Positions 1-7,751 of a stretch of 15,736 nt of DNA are shown one piece after another. Source of the DNA: Coriobacteriia bacterium (lineage in GTDB: Bacteria > Actinomycetota > Coriobacteriia > Anaerosomatales > JAUVQN01); NCBI GenBank assembly GCA_030598125.1, contig JAUVQN010000008.1:1-15736 (forward strand), read 5' to 3'. The notes beneath the pieces are model-generated. The model was given only the letters and a program-made list of their open reading frames with translations. It ran no database searches and was not told where the DNA came from. Position numbers and translations under genes: made by a program. The first letter of the stretch is position 1; every line of letters begins with the position of its first letter.

Positions 1-172
1 CAGCGGGCTGTGCATTGGCGCTGACGACGAAGCTGTATATCACGACAGCCATGAGGAACACGACGACGGCGACGATGGCGATCTTCACCAGCCTCACGGT
101 GGGGTCGACGGCGGCGACCATCGCGTCAGTGTCCTGCGCGGTCGCTTCGCGACCCGTACCGTGCTCGTCCAT
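1..172 (-). CDS. Membrane-anchored protein of unknown function, 3' end beyond window
   Basis: This is a partial gene: 57 codons are visible, starting at an ATG at 172 and running off the window edge in an open frame. The start is supported by GAGGAG eight bases upstream. The visible N-terminus is a polar, acidic stretch of about 27 residues, then a hydrophobic segment (about residues 29-51, rich in Val, Ile and Ala), then NAQPA. This looks like a single N-terminal membrane anchor with the rest of the protein outside, or the first of several segments. It lies 36 bases after the HMA chaperone on the same strand and is probably the third gene of that operon, under the sigma-54 type promoter at 873-888. 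No family is recognised. A link to metal handling is only guilt by association. Confidence 0.6.
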   Translation of the reverse strand, partial: MDEHGTGREATAQDTDAMVAAVDPTVRLVKIAIVAVVVFLMAVVIYSFVVSANAQPA

Positions 173-208
173 GTAGCCGGCTCCTCTCGCTCGCTCCTGC
201 TACTCGAT

Positions 209-433
209 CTACTCGATCGGCGCGGCGCCGTAGCCGGCCGCTTCGATCTTGCCCACGATATGCTCGACGTCGGTCGAGGAGGTATCGTACCGCACCTCCG
301 TGAGACCGCCCTCCAGGTCGACATCGACCGTCTCGATACCGTCCAGTTCCTCCACGCTCATCTTGACCAGCTTCACGCACGACGGGCAGTGCATCCCCGT
401 CGTCTCGATCCGCTGAGTGGCAGTCTCGCCCAT
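209..433 (-). CDS. Heavy-metal-associated (HMA) domain protein, CopZ-like chaperone
   Basis: This 74-residue protein is one HMA ferredoxin-like domain. The metal-binding MxCxxC motif is MHCPSC at residues 14-19 (Cys16 and Cys19), followed by the usual VDLEGG...V.YD strand and a C-terminal helix ending EAAGYGAAPIE. Proteins of this size are cytosolic Cu(I), or sometimes other soft-metal, chaperones that deliver metal to P-type ATPases or regulators. The ATG at 433 is chosen because the domain begins just after it and GAGAGGTG lies just upstream; the open frame extends further but without domain content. It sits between the zinc-ribbon membrane protein and a membrane-anchored protein. No copper ATPase is visible in the window, so the partner is unknown. 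Confidence 0.85.
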   Translation of the reverse strand: MGETATQRIETTGMHCPSCVKLVKMSVEELDGIETVDVDLEGGLTEVRYDTSSTDVEHIVGKIEAAGYGAAPIE

Positions 434-492
434 GTCGCACCTCTCACCCTTGCCGATGATGCCGCCTCGCCGCGCCACGTCGCAGCACGTCG

Positions 493-834
493 TCACACTC
501 CTGCGGAGCCTCCGCCCGGCGGGAGCCTCGTCCCGCAGGCCGGACAGAGCCGCCACGCCGGCAGCACTGCCGCGTCACACTCGGGACACTCGCCTGTCTC
601 GACCTCCTGCGACGCGCCGCGTGGCCTGGGAGACTGCGTGGAAAGGAACCACACCACGCCCCCGATCACGAAACTCGCGAGCAGCGGGACCGACCATCCC
701 CAGCCAAGCAGCCCGGAGCACTGCGCGAAGCTGTGGCCCTCGTTCACCATCCACAGGACACCGAACAGCGAGACGGCGAGCGCCAACGCGCCCACCGCGG
801 TGAGCACGACCGTCCATGTCCTTCGACTGGCCAT
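493..834 (-). CDS. Two-TM membrane protein with C-terminal zinc ribbon
   Basis: The 113-residue protein has two hydrophobic segments (about 7-30 and 45-64), then a polar linker and a C-terminal zinc ribbon with Cys83, Cys86, Cys97 and Cys100 (CPEC...CPAC). This layout is common in small uncharacterised bacterial membrane proteins, and no specific function is known to me. The ATG at 834 has GAGGA five bases upstream. It appears to be the first gene of a minus-strand operon with the HMA chaperone (59 bases on) and the truncated membrane protein. A perfect sigma-54 promoter lies at 873-888, placing the likely transcript start about 28 bases before the ATG. Expression may therefore depend on rpoN and an enhancer-binding activator such as the one encoded at 3287-4648. 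Confidence 0.75.
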   Translation of the reverse strand: MASRRTWTVVLTAVGALALAVSLFGVLWMVNEGHSFAQCSGLLGWGWSVPLLASFVIGGVVWFLSTQSPRPRGASQEVETGECPECDAAVLPAWRLCPACGTRLPPGGGSAGV

Positions 835-872
835 GCGCGTCCTCGAATGCCTCGGTCACATGCACGGCCGGG

Positions 873-888
873 TGCAACTGATGTGCCA
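873..888 (-). promoter_or_regulatory. Sigma-54 (-24/-12) promoter, perfect consensus, for the zinc-ribbon/HMA operon
   Basis: Read on the minus strand the site is TGGCAC-ATCAG-TTGCA, an exact match to the sigma-54 consensus TGGCAC-N5-TTGCW, with GG and GC ten bases apart. Transcription would start near 862, about 28 bases before the ATG at 834. The window encodes both sigma-54 and a sigma-54 activator. Under uniform base composition such a perfect match is expected about 0.015 times in both strands of a window this long. Confidence 0.75.
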
Positions 889-934
889 ACAACCTGCGGG
901 GATACCACCAAGAGGACGGGCGGTAGGATAGCTT

Positions 935-975
935 CCGGCACCCTGGCGGTGTCGGGTCGCCGACGGCGGTCGGCG
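935..975. promoter_or_regulatory. Two tandem inverted repeats between divergent sigma-54 promoters, candidate enhancer sites
   Basis: At 935-955 CCGGCACC and GGTGTCGG form 8-base arms (one mismatch) around a 5-base spacer. At 958-975 CGCCGAC and GTCGGCG form perfect 7-base arms around GGCG. The dyad centres are about 21 bases apart, close to two helical turns. They lie about 80-105 bases upstream of the predicted start for the minus-strand sigma-54 promoter, the usual place for NtrC-type activator sites. They are just upstream of the plus-strand promoter. Whether the activator at 3287-4648 binds them is inference, and GC-rich DNA gives many chance dyads. Confidence 0.4.
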
Positions 976-977
976 CC

Positions 978-993
978 AGGCACCAGGCTTGCC
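978..993 (+). promoter_or_regulatory. Probable sigma-54 (-24/-12) promoter for the trkH operon
   Basis: The site reads AGGCAC-CAGGC-TTGCC. It keeps the essential GG and GC exactly ten bases apart, matches GGCAC and TTGC fully, and departs from consensus only at the two outer bases. Transcription would start near 1004, about 47 bases before the GTG of the small membrane protein at 1051. It is divergent from the perfect site at 873-888, so the two could share enhancer sites. Confidence 0.55.
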
Positions 994-1050
994 CTCCCGC
1001 GCCGCCAGTGGTTGACTTCATATGACGTGGACGACGAGGGACGGGGGGCC

Positions 1051-1206
1051 GTGGCAGACGCTCGTGACGCGCCCCGCGAGTCCCTCTCGCAGAGCCCCTA
1101 CCGGCACTGGCTGACCGGGCTCGGCACCGAGGTCGGCACGTTCCTGGCGTTCGGGCTCTTCGTCTCCGCCGTCGCGGCCCTGATCGTCGTCCTCCTCCAG
1201 GGCTGA
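1051..1206 (+). CDS. Small single-TM protein preceding trkH
   Basis: This small gene of 51 residues starts at a GTG preceded by purine-rich GAGGGACGGGGGG. The first half is polar (RDAPRESLSQSPYRHW) and the second half is one hydrophobic helix (about residues 29-49, LAFGLFVSAVAALIVVLL) ending two residues later. It ends 11 bases before trkH on the same strand, so the two are probably co-transcribed and may be translationally coupled, since trkH has no clear ribosome site of its own. A small one-TM protein beside a multi-subunit transporter could be an accessory or stabilising peptide, as KdpF is for KdpFABC. That is analogy only, and no sequence similarity is claimed. The open frame continues upstream, so a longer N-terminus cannot be excluded. 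Confidence 0.55.
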   Translation: MADARDAPRESLSQSPYRHWLTGLGTEVGTFLAFGLFVSAVAALIVVLLQG

Positions 1207-1217
1207 CAGCCGACGCC

Positions 1218-2729
1218 GTGTGGATCCGACTCCGCATCGCAGACCTCGAGACGATCGTCCACTACACGGGCATCTTCGTGGCCGGCATCGGCGCGGTCAT
1301 GGTCGTGCCGCTGGCGACCGCCGTGCTCGCCGCGGAGTGGGCACCGGCGATGGACTACCTGCTCGGCATCGGCGTGGCGCTGGTGGTGGGACTGTCGATG
1401 GCACTCGTGCGCCCCGCCCAGCACCGGATCACGCACGCGCACGCGCTCATGATCGCTGCGTTCTCCTGGCTCGCCTGCTCGCTCGTCGCGGCGGTGCCGC
1501 TGGCCTTCTCGCCCAACTACGCGAGCTACCTGGACGCCGTCTTCGACGCCCTCTCAGGGCTCACCACCTCCGGGCTCACCGTCGTGAGCGATCTGGACCA
1601 CATGGCGTACTCCCACAACATGTGGCGGCATCTCACGCACCTGATCGGCGGCCAGGGCATCATCGTCGCGGCCCTCTCCTTGGCGATCGGTCTCAGAGGC
1701 GGCGCCTTCGCCCTCTACCTGGCCGAGGCTCGTGACGAGAAGGTCCTCCCCAACGTCGTCAACACGGCGAGGTTCATCTGGTTCGTGACCGCGGTGTACG
1801 TGGCGGCGGGCACGGCGGTCCTCTTCGTGCTCAACCTCGTTCGAGGCATGGTGCTGTCGCGAGCGGGACTGCAGGCGTTCTGGATGGTCATCGCGGCGTA
1901 CGACACCGGGGGTTTCGCCCCGCAGTCGCAGAACCAGCTCTACTACCACTCCGCCATCTTCGAGATCGTCACCGTGACGCTCATGATGGCGGGCACGCTC
2001 AACTTCAATCTCCACGCAGCCGTGTGGCGCGGCAATCGCAAGGAGATCTTCCGCAACATCGAGACCCGGACGCTCGCCTTCAGCATCCTCGCGATCTCCC
2101 TCATCGTCTCGCTCGGCCTCGCCGCGACCCAGTACTACGACGCGGTGCCGTCGGTCATCCGCAAGGGCGTCTACCACGTGTTCTCAGCGCACACGGGGAC
2201 CGGGCATCAGACGCTCTATCCCTCGCAGTGGGCGGGGGACTTCGGCCAACTCGCGTTCATCGGGATCTTGCTCGCCATGGGTCTCGGAGGGGGGATGTCT
2301 TCCACCGGCGGCGGCATCAAGGCGCTCAGGGTCGGCCTCCTCTTCAAGGCGATCTCGAACAACGTCCGCGAGGCCATCTCGCCGAGGAGCGCGCTCGTGC
2401 AGACCAGATACCATCACATCCGCGACAAGGTCCTGACGCCCGAGCTCACCGTGTCGGTGCTCATCTTCTTCACGCTCTTCGTGCTGAGCTACGTGACGGG
2501 CACCATCGTCGGCACGGGCTACGGCTCTCCGCTCATGGACGCCGCGTTCGAATCCGTGTCGGCCTCCGCCAACGTGGGACTGTCCACGGGCATCACGGGA
2601 CCGGCGATGCCGACCGGCCTGAAGCTCCTCTACATCGTGCAGATGTGGATCGGCCGACTCGAGTTCATCGCAGTGCTCGCGCTCTTCGGCTACGTGCTCA
2701 CGGCGCTGCGACCGAGCAGGACGTCGTGA
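1218..2729 (+). CDS. trkH: TrkH-family potassium uptake protein
   Basis: This is a 503-residue polytopic membrane protein of the TrkH/KtrB family, the channel-like subunit that carries K+ into the cell and is gated by a cytosolic TrkA/KtrA ring. The four pore-loop filter segments are visible: TTSGLT (116-121), DTGGFA (229-234), HTGTGH (325-330) and ANVGLS (451-456). The conserved STGGGIKALR turn is at about 362-371. Length and order fit a full-length member. No trkA gene is in the window, so the regulator must be elsewhere. The GTG start is the only one that keeps the first helix whole. It follows the small one-TM gene by 11 bases and overlaps the OB-fold gene by one base, making a three-gene operon behind the putative sigma-54 promoter at 978-993. 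K+ uptake may thus be tied to the two-component system converging from the other side. Confidence 0.93.
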   Translation: MWIRLRIADLETIVHYTGIFVAGIGAVMVVPLATAVLAAEWAPAMDYLLGIGVALVVGLSMALVRPAQHRITHAHALMIAAFSWLACSLVAAVPLAFSPNYASYLDAVFDALSGLTTSGLTVVSDLDHMAYSHNMWRHLTHLIGGQGIIVAALSLAIGLRGGAFALYLAEARDEKVLPNVVNTARFIWFVTAVYVAAGTAVLFVLNLVRGMVLSRAGLQAFWMVIAAYDTGGFAPQSQNQLYYHSAIFEIVTVTLMMAGTLNFNLHAAVWRGNRKEIFRNIETRTLAFSILAISLIVSLGLAATQYYDAVPSVIRKGVYHVFSAHTGTGHQTLYPSQWAGDFGQLAFIGILLAMGLGGGMSSTGGGIKALRVGLLFKAISNNVREAISPRSALVQTRYHHIRDKVLTPELTVSVLIFFTLFVLSYVTGTIVGTGYGSPLMDAAFESVSASANVGLSTGITGPAMPTGLKLLYIVQMWIGRLEFIAVLALFGYVLTALRPSRTS

Positions 2730-3274
2730 TGCGCGCCACCACCTCCCGCGCCGGGCTCACCCTCGCTGCCGCCTCCCTCACCGCCGCGGGTCTGCTGGCG
2801 AGCGCCCTTACCCCCGCACCGGCACTCGCTGCTTGGATCTCCCCGGCCGAGGTCGTAGCGGACGTCAACGAGCTGGACGGGCAGACGGTGACGATGGTCG
2901 GCGAAGCCATCGGGGACACGATGCGTGCCGACCAGGATCACGTCTGGATCAACGTCCTGGGCGACGGGACGGCCGTGGGGGTCTACGTCTCCAACGAGGA
3001 CGCGGCCGAGGTCGAGGGACTGGGTGACTACGACCGCGTCGGGGACCGCGTGAGTGTCCGGGGTGTCGTGAACCTCGCATGCGAACAGCACGGAGGCGAC
3101 CTCGACATCCATGCCGTCGCACCGCTCGAGGTCCTGGAGCCCAGCGCGCCCATCGAGCACTACGTGCCGGTCTGGGAAGGGATCCTCGGAGCGGCGCTCA
3201 TCGTCGTCGCGGGTTTCTTGTTCCGTGCCTACCGCGCACGCCGGCTCGGCTGGGTCGAGGCACGCCGCCGCTAG
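2729..3274 (+). CDS. Exported, membrane-anchored OB-fold protein
   Basis: The 181-residue protein begins with a clear Sec signal peptide (basic MRATTSR, hydrophobic core, then a likely cleavage site at the Ala-Leu-Ala-Ala stretch near residues 32-35). A domain of about 90 residues follows (about 36-130: INELDGQTVTMVGEA-type strand, VWINVLGDGTAVGVYV, GDRVSVRGVV), with the strand pattern of bacterial OB-fold domains. A C-terminal membrane helix (about 151-168) and a basic tail end the protein. The OB-fold would sit outside the membrane, so nucleic-acid binding is doubtful; related folds bind small ligands or proteins. The ATG at 2729 overlaps the trkH stop (TGATG) and has AGGA eight bases upstream, so translation is probably coupled to trkH. 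It converges on the response regulator gene with a 12-base gap. The specific function is unknown. Confidence 0.75.
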   Translation: MRATTSRAGLTLAAASLTAAGLLASALTPAPALAAWISPAEVVADVNELDGQTVTMVGEAIGDTMRADQDHVWINVLGDGTAVGVYVSNEDAAEVEGLGDYDRVGDRVSVRGVVNLACEQHGGDLDIHAVAPLEVLEPSAPIEHYVPVWEGILGAALIVVAGFLFRAYRARRLGWVEARRR

Positions 3275-3286
3275 CGTCCGCTGCGG

Positions 3287-4648
<1,362 letters not shown>

Positions 4649-4670
4649 CCCCTCGTCTCGCGATCGATCG

Positions 4671-6239
4671 TCATACCCGCTCGCGCCCCTCCGGCTCGCC
4701 GCGCTCGCGCCCGGCCGTCTCGGGAGCACGTCTGTCCTTCGCCCAACCCGACGACCTGACGGGCAGGAACACGCTCATCGCGCTGCCCTCACGGGGAACG
4801 CTCTCGATCTCGATCCGCCCGTCGTGCTCATCGATTATGCGATGCACGATCGTGAGACCCAACCCCGTGCCCTCGTCGCGCGTCGAGAAGAAGGGGTCGA
4901 ACACCTTCGCCAGCGTCTCGTCGGACATCCCGGGACCGTTGTCGGCCACTGTGATCCACACGTACCCGGCGTCGACTCCGGTCGCGATCTCGATCCGGCC
5001 CCCCTCGTCCATGGCCTGCACGGCGTTGGAGATGAGGTTCACGAAGACCTGTTTCATCTGGTCCGGGTCGACCGTGACCTCCGGAAGATCTCCGTGGAAG
5101 TGCTCCGATATCTCGACCTTCGAGCTGCTGGCGAACTTCCGCGTGAAGAGGACCACGTCCTTGAGCAGGTCCTCGACGTCGACCTCCACGAGCGTGGGGC
5201 GCGAAGGGCGCCCGAAGTCGAGCAGAGCCTTGACGACCTTGTCGAGCCGGTCGATCTCCTGCTTGATGATGCGCCCGGCATCCGCCGCCCGCTCGCTGCC
5301 AGACGAGCCCTCCTCTACGAGCTGCACGGTCGCTCGGATGATCCCGAGCGGGTTGCGGACCTCGTGCGCCACGCCGGCTGTCAGCTCGCCGAGAGCCGCG
5401 AGCCTGTCCGCTCGAATGAGCTGCTCCGTGAGTGCCTTGATCTCCGACACGTCCTCGAACGTGACGACGGCGCCGAGGATACGCCCGTCGATGTCTCGCA
5501 TCCTCGAAACGGAGGCCTGCACGTGGATCTCGCGTCCTGTCACGGTCTCGATCGTCGACTCCCGCATGGTTCTCGGAACCCGTCCGTCGAGCACCTTCGC
5601 GATGTCGGCGCCGAGACCGCCGTCGTCCTCGAACAGCGTGGCTATCGGCCGCGGCACGAGCACGTCCTCGGACAGTCCCAGCATCCGTTCGGCTGCCGGG
5701 TTGACCGTCGCGATCGAGCCGTCCGGACCGACGGTCACGACGCCGGCCGTGATGGAGCGCAGGATGGACTGCGTGTATTCCTGGATGCCGATGAGCTGCA
5801 CGGCGCGCTCCTCGAGCTTGGAGTAGGCCTGCTCGAGCTGCTTGCTCACGCGCCGCAGGTCTTCCGTCCGCCGGGCCTCCACGTCGGTGAGCCACCCGAA
5901 GAGACCGCCGATCGTCACATACATGGCCATATCCAGCAGATACGGCACGAGATCCCCGTCGGCCCCGCTCGTGAGCCCCGTCGGGGCGAACAGGACCCCG
6001 GCCGCCACGGCCGTGATGAGCCCGCCGCGAAGACCGAACACGAAGGCGGCGTAGAGGATGGGCACGTAGTAGAGGCGCCGATAGAGCATCTGCAGGTGCG
6101 TCTGCGACGGATCCGTGTAGAGGTGCAGCACCGTGACCACGACGAGGGATAGCGCCACGACCGCGATATCCCCGCGCCGCACATCCCTGGTCCGGTCGCC
6201 CCCCAGCCAGCGCGCGAAGGAATCGAATGCGGTGCTCAC
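4671..6239 (-). CDS. Membrane sensor histidine kinase with PAS domain, NtrB/ZraS-like
   Basis: From a GTG at 6239 the protein has 522 residues. Several hydrophobic segments (about 24-42, 57-90 and 98-117) form an N-terminal membrane sensor with almost no periplasmic loop. A helical linker (120-155) and a PAS domain (about 156-270) follow, the latter with GVVTVGPDGSIATVNPAAERMLG. The HisKA domain has phosphoacceptor His292 in VAHEVRNPLG. The ATPase domain has N-box NLISNAVQAM (401-410), DNGPGM (433-438) and a TGLGL lid. It should phosphorylate the NtrC-type regulator immediately downstream. The GTG is chosen because it is 13 bases after the rpoN stop and precedes the first membrane helix; the open frame upstream overlaps rpoN. 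With little extracytoplasmic sequence, the signal is probably membrane-borne, or cytosolic through PAS. No ligand is identifiable. Confidence 0.92.
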   Translation of the reverse strand: MSTAFDSFARWLGGDRTRDVRRGDIAVVALSLVVVTVLHLYTDPSQTHLQMLYRRLYYVPILYAAFVFGLRGGLITAVAAGVLFAPTGLTSGADGDLVPYLLDMAMYVTIGGLFGWLTDVEARRTEDLRRVSKQLEQAYSKLEERAVQLIGIQEYTQSILRSITAGVVTVGPDGSIATVNPAAERMLGLSEDVLVPRPIATLFEDDGGLGADIAKVLDGRVPRTMRESTIETVTGREIHVQASVSRMRDIDGRILGAVVTFEDVSEIKALTEQLIRADRLAALGELTAGVAHEVRNPLGIIRATVQLVEEGSSGSERAADAGRIIKQEIDRLDKVVKALLDFGRPSRPTLVEVDVEDLLKDVVLFTRKFASSSKVEISEHFHGDLPEVTVDPDQMKQVFVNLISNAVQAMDEGGRIEIATGVDAGYVWITVADNGPGMSDETLAKVFDPFFSTRDEGTGLGLTIVHRIIDEHDGRIEIESVPREGSAMSVFLPVRSSGWAKDRRAPETAGRERGEPEGRERV

Positions 6240-6252
6240 AGCCGACCGCCCG

Positions 6253-7665
6253 CTAGCGACGCCGACGCGCCCACGAAGGGTCAATGCCGAGCTCCTCGCG
6301 GTACTTCGCGACCGTCCGCCTGGCGACCGTGACTCCCTGCTCGGCCAACGCATCCGCCAACGCCTGGTCGCTCAGCGGGGACTTCGCGTCCTCCTCGACG
6401 ACGAGCGCGCCCAGGCGCTTCTTCACCGTCGTCGAGGCGACGTCCATGCCGTCGTCGCTCCGATAGCCGCCAGCGAAGAAGTACTTGAGCTCGTACAGCC
6501 CGTACGGCGTCGCCATGTACTTGCCGGTGACGCCGCGGCTCACGGTGGAGAGATGCACGCCGATCTCCACCGCGACGTCCTCGAGCCTCAGCGGCCTCAG
6601 GTCGCCCTGCCCATCCTCGAAGAAGTCCGCCTGCGTCTCGAGGATGATCTCCGCGATCCGGCTCACGGTGTCCTTGCGGCGCTCGACGTTCCGGATGAAC
6701 GTCTCCGCGCCGCGGATCTTCTCCTTGAGGTAGCGGACCGTCTCGGCGTCCGCCGAGCCGTCCCTCCTCAGTATCGAGCGGTAACGCGGACTCACGCGGA
6801 GCACCGGCAGCGCATCCGAGTTAGGGATGACCAACCAGTCGTCGTCGAACCTCCTGAGCGTCACGTCCGGCACGACGTACGCGGGCGAGATCCCGGGTGA
6901 GAACGCGCCGGCCGGTCGCGGGTTCAGCACCCGCAGCAACTCGACCGTCTCCCTGACCTGCGCCTCTCGCGTGCCTAGAGCGCGCGCGATCTTCCGGAAG
7001 CGGTTCGCGGCAACGTCCTCGAGGTGCTCCTCGACGATCGGGACCAGGAGCGGGTCGTCCAGCTTGAGCACCTCGATCTGGAGCAACAGCGCCTCCTGCG
7101 CGGAGCGAGCCCCGACGCCCGGCGGATCGAGCTGTTGCACTGCGACGAGACCTTCGGTCGCCGTCGTCTCATCCACGTCCGCGATGGCAGCGATCTCGGC
7201 TAGGTCCCCGACGAAGAAGCCGTCCTCGTCCAGCGAGCCAATGACCGCGAGCGCAGCCCGCTCCACCTCGTCGGTCACTTCGAGCATCGACAGCTGGTCG
7301 TTCAGGTAGTCAGTGAACGTCGTGACGCCACCTACGAAGTCCTCCGTGTTGACCTCTTCGACGTTGGGATCGCGCGGCACCACCGGCTCTGACTCGGACA
7401 AGTCCTCGTACTGGTCGAGCCACTCGTCCCAGGCGTCCTGTTCCTCGTCCGCGGTCGGCTCCTCGGAGGCCTCGTCGGGATCGGCCTCCTCCGACTCCTC
7501 ACCCTCGTCGAACTCGTCCGTCTCGAGGACGGGGTTCTCCAGGAGCTCCTTGTTGATCATGGCTTGGAGCTCGGTGATGGGCATGGACAGGATGGTCAGG
7601 CCCTGATACACCTGCGGCGACAGGGTGACCTTCTGTTTGACGTCCGGAGATTGGGCGAGCTCCAC
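6253..7665 (-). CDS. rpoN: RNA polymerase sigma-54 factor (RpoN)
   Basis: The 470-residue protein has all parts of sigma-54. Region I (about 1-50) has the Gln/Leu-rich helices (LSPQVYQGLTILSMPITELQ). Region II (about 50-107) is very acidic. The core-binding domain (about 110-260) follows. Region III has a helix-turn-helix (about 359-397, LEDVAVEIGVHLSTVSR), and the RpoN box ARRTVAKYRE is at 448-457. It directs core polymerase to -24/-12 promoters and needs an AAA+ activator, which is encoded two genes downstream. The GTG at 7665 is preceded by a strong GGGGAGGAGG, and the open frame upstream has no sigma-54 content. A -24/-12 promoter at 7710-7725 would place the transcript start about 35 bases upstream, implying autoregulation. 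An rpoN, kinase, activator operon makes this a self-contained module. Sigma-54 is rare in Actinomycetota. Confidence 0.97.
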   Translation of the reverse strand: MELAQSPDVKQKVTLSPQVYQGLTILSMPITELQAMINKELLENPVLETDEFDEGEESEEADPDEASEEPTADEEQDAWDEWLDQYEDLSESEPVVPRDPNVEEVNTEDFVGGVTTFTDYLNDQLSMLEVTDEVERAALAVIGSLDEDGFFVGDLAEIAAIADVDETTATEGLVAVQQLDPPGVGARSAQEALLLQIEVLKLDDPLLVPIVEEHLEDVAANRFRKIARALGTREAQVRETVELLRVLNPRPAGAFSPGISPAYVVPDVTLRRFDDDWLVIPNSDALPVLRVSPRYRSILRRDGSADAETVRYLKEKIRGAETFIRNVERRKDTVSRIAEIILETQADFFEDGQGDLRPLRLEDVAVEIGVHLSTVSRGVTGKYMATPYGLYELKYFFAGGYRSDDGMDVASTTVKKRLGALVVEEDAKSPLSDQALADALAEQGVTVARRTVAKYREELGIDPSWARRRR

Positions 7666-7709
7666 GACCGCCTCCTCCCCGCTTCCGGGGCGAAGAAGAC
7701 CCTCGCTAC

Positions 7710-7725
7710 AGCAACAAATGTACCA
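7710..7725 (-). promoter_or_regulatory. Sigma-54 (-24/-12) promoter upstream of rpoN
   Basis: On the minus strand the site reads TGGTAC-ATTTG-TTGCT, with GG and GC ten bases apart. It differs from TGGCAC-N5-TTGCW at one base. Transcription would start near 7700, giving a 35-base leader that contains the strong GGGGAGGAGG ribosome site. It lies in a locally AT-richer patch in the 86-base gap after the EamA gene. It implies that rpoN, the kinase and the activator are under sigma-54 control. A sigma-70 type promoter giving basal expression may also exist, but none is clear. Confidence 0.65.
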
Positions 7726-7751
7726 CTTTCCGGCTCGCCCCAAGCTGCCGA

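Noticed and set aside
860..960. Possible c-di-AMP (ydaO-type) riboswitch upstream of the potassium transporter operon
   Set aside because: GGGGATACCACCAA faintly recalls a ydaO element, but the other conserved blocks are not seen. The region is better explained by divergent sigma-54 sites and dyads.
7081..7096. GG-N10-GC match with TTGCT on the minus strand within rpoN
   Set aside because: The -24 half is poor (GGAGG instead of GGCAC) and it is internal to a coding region.
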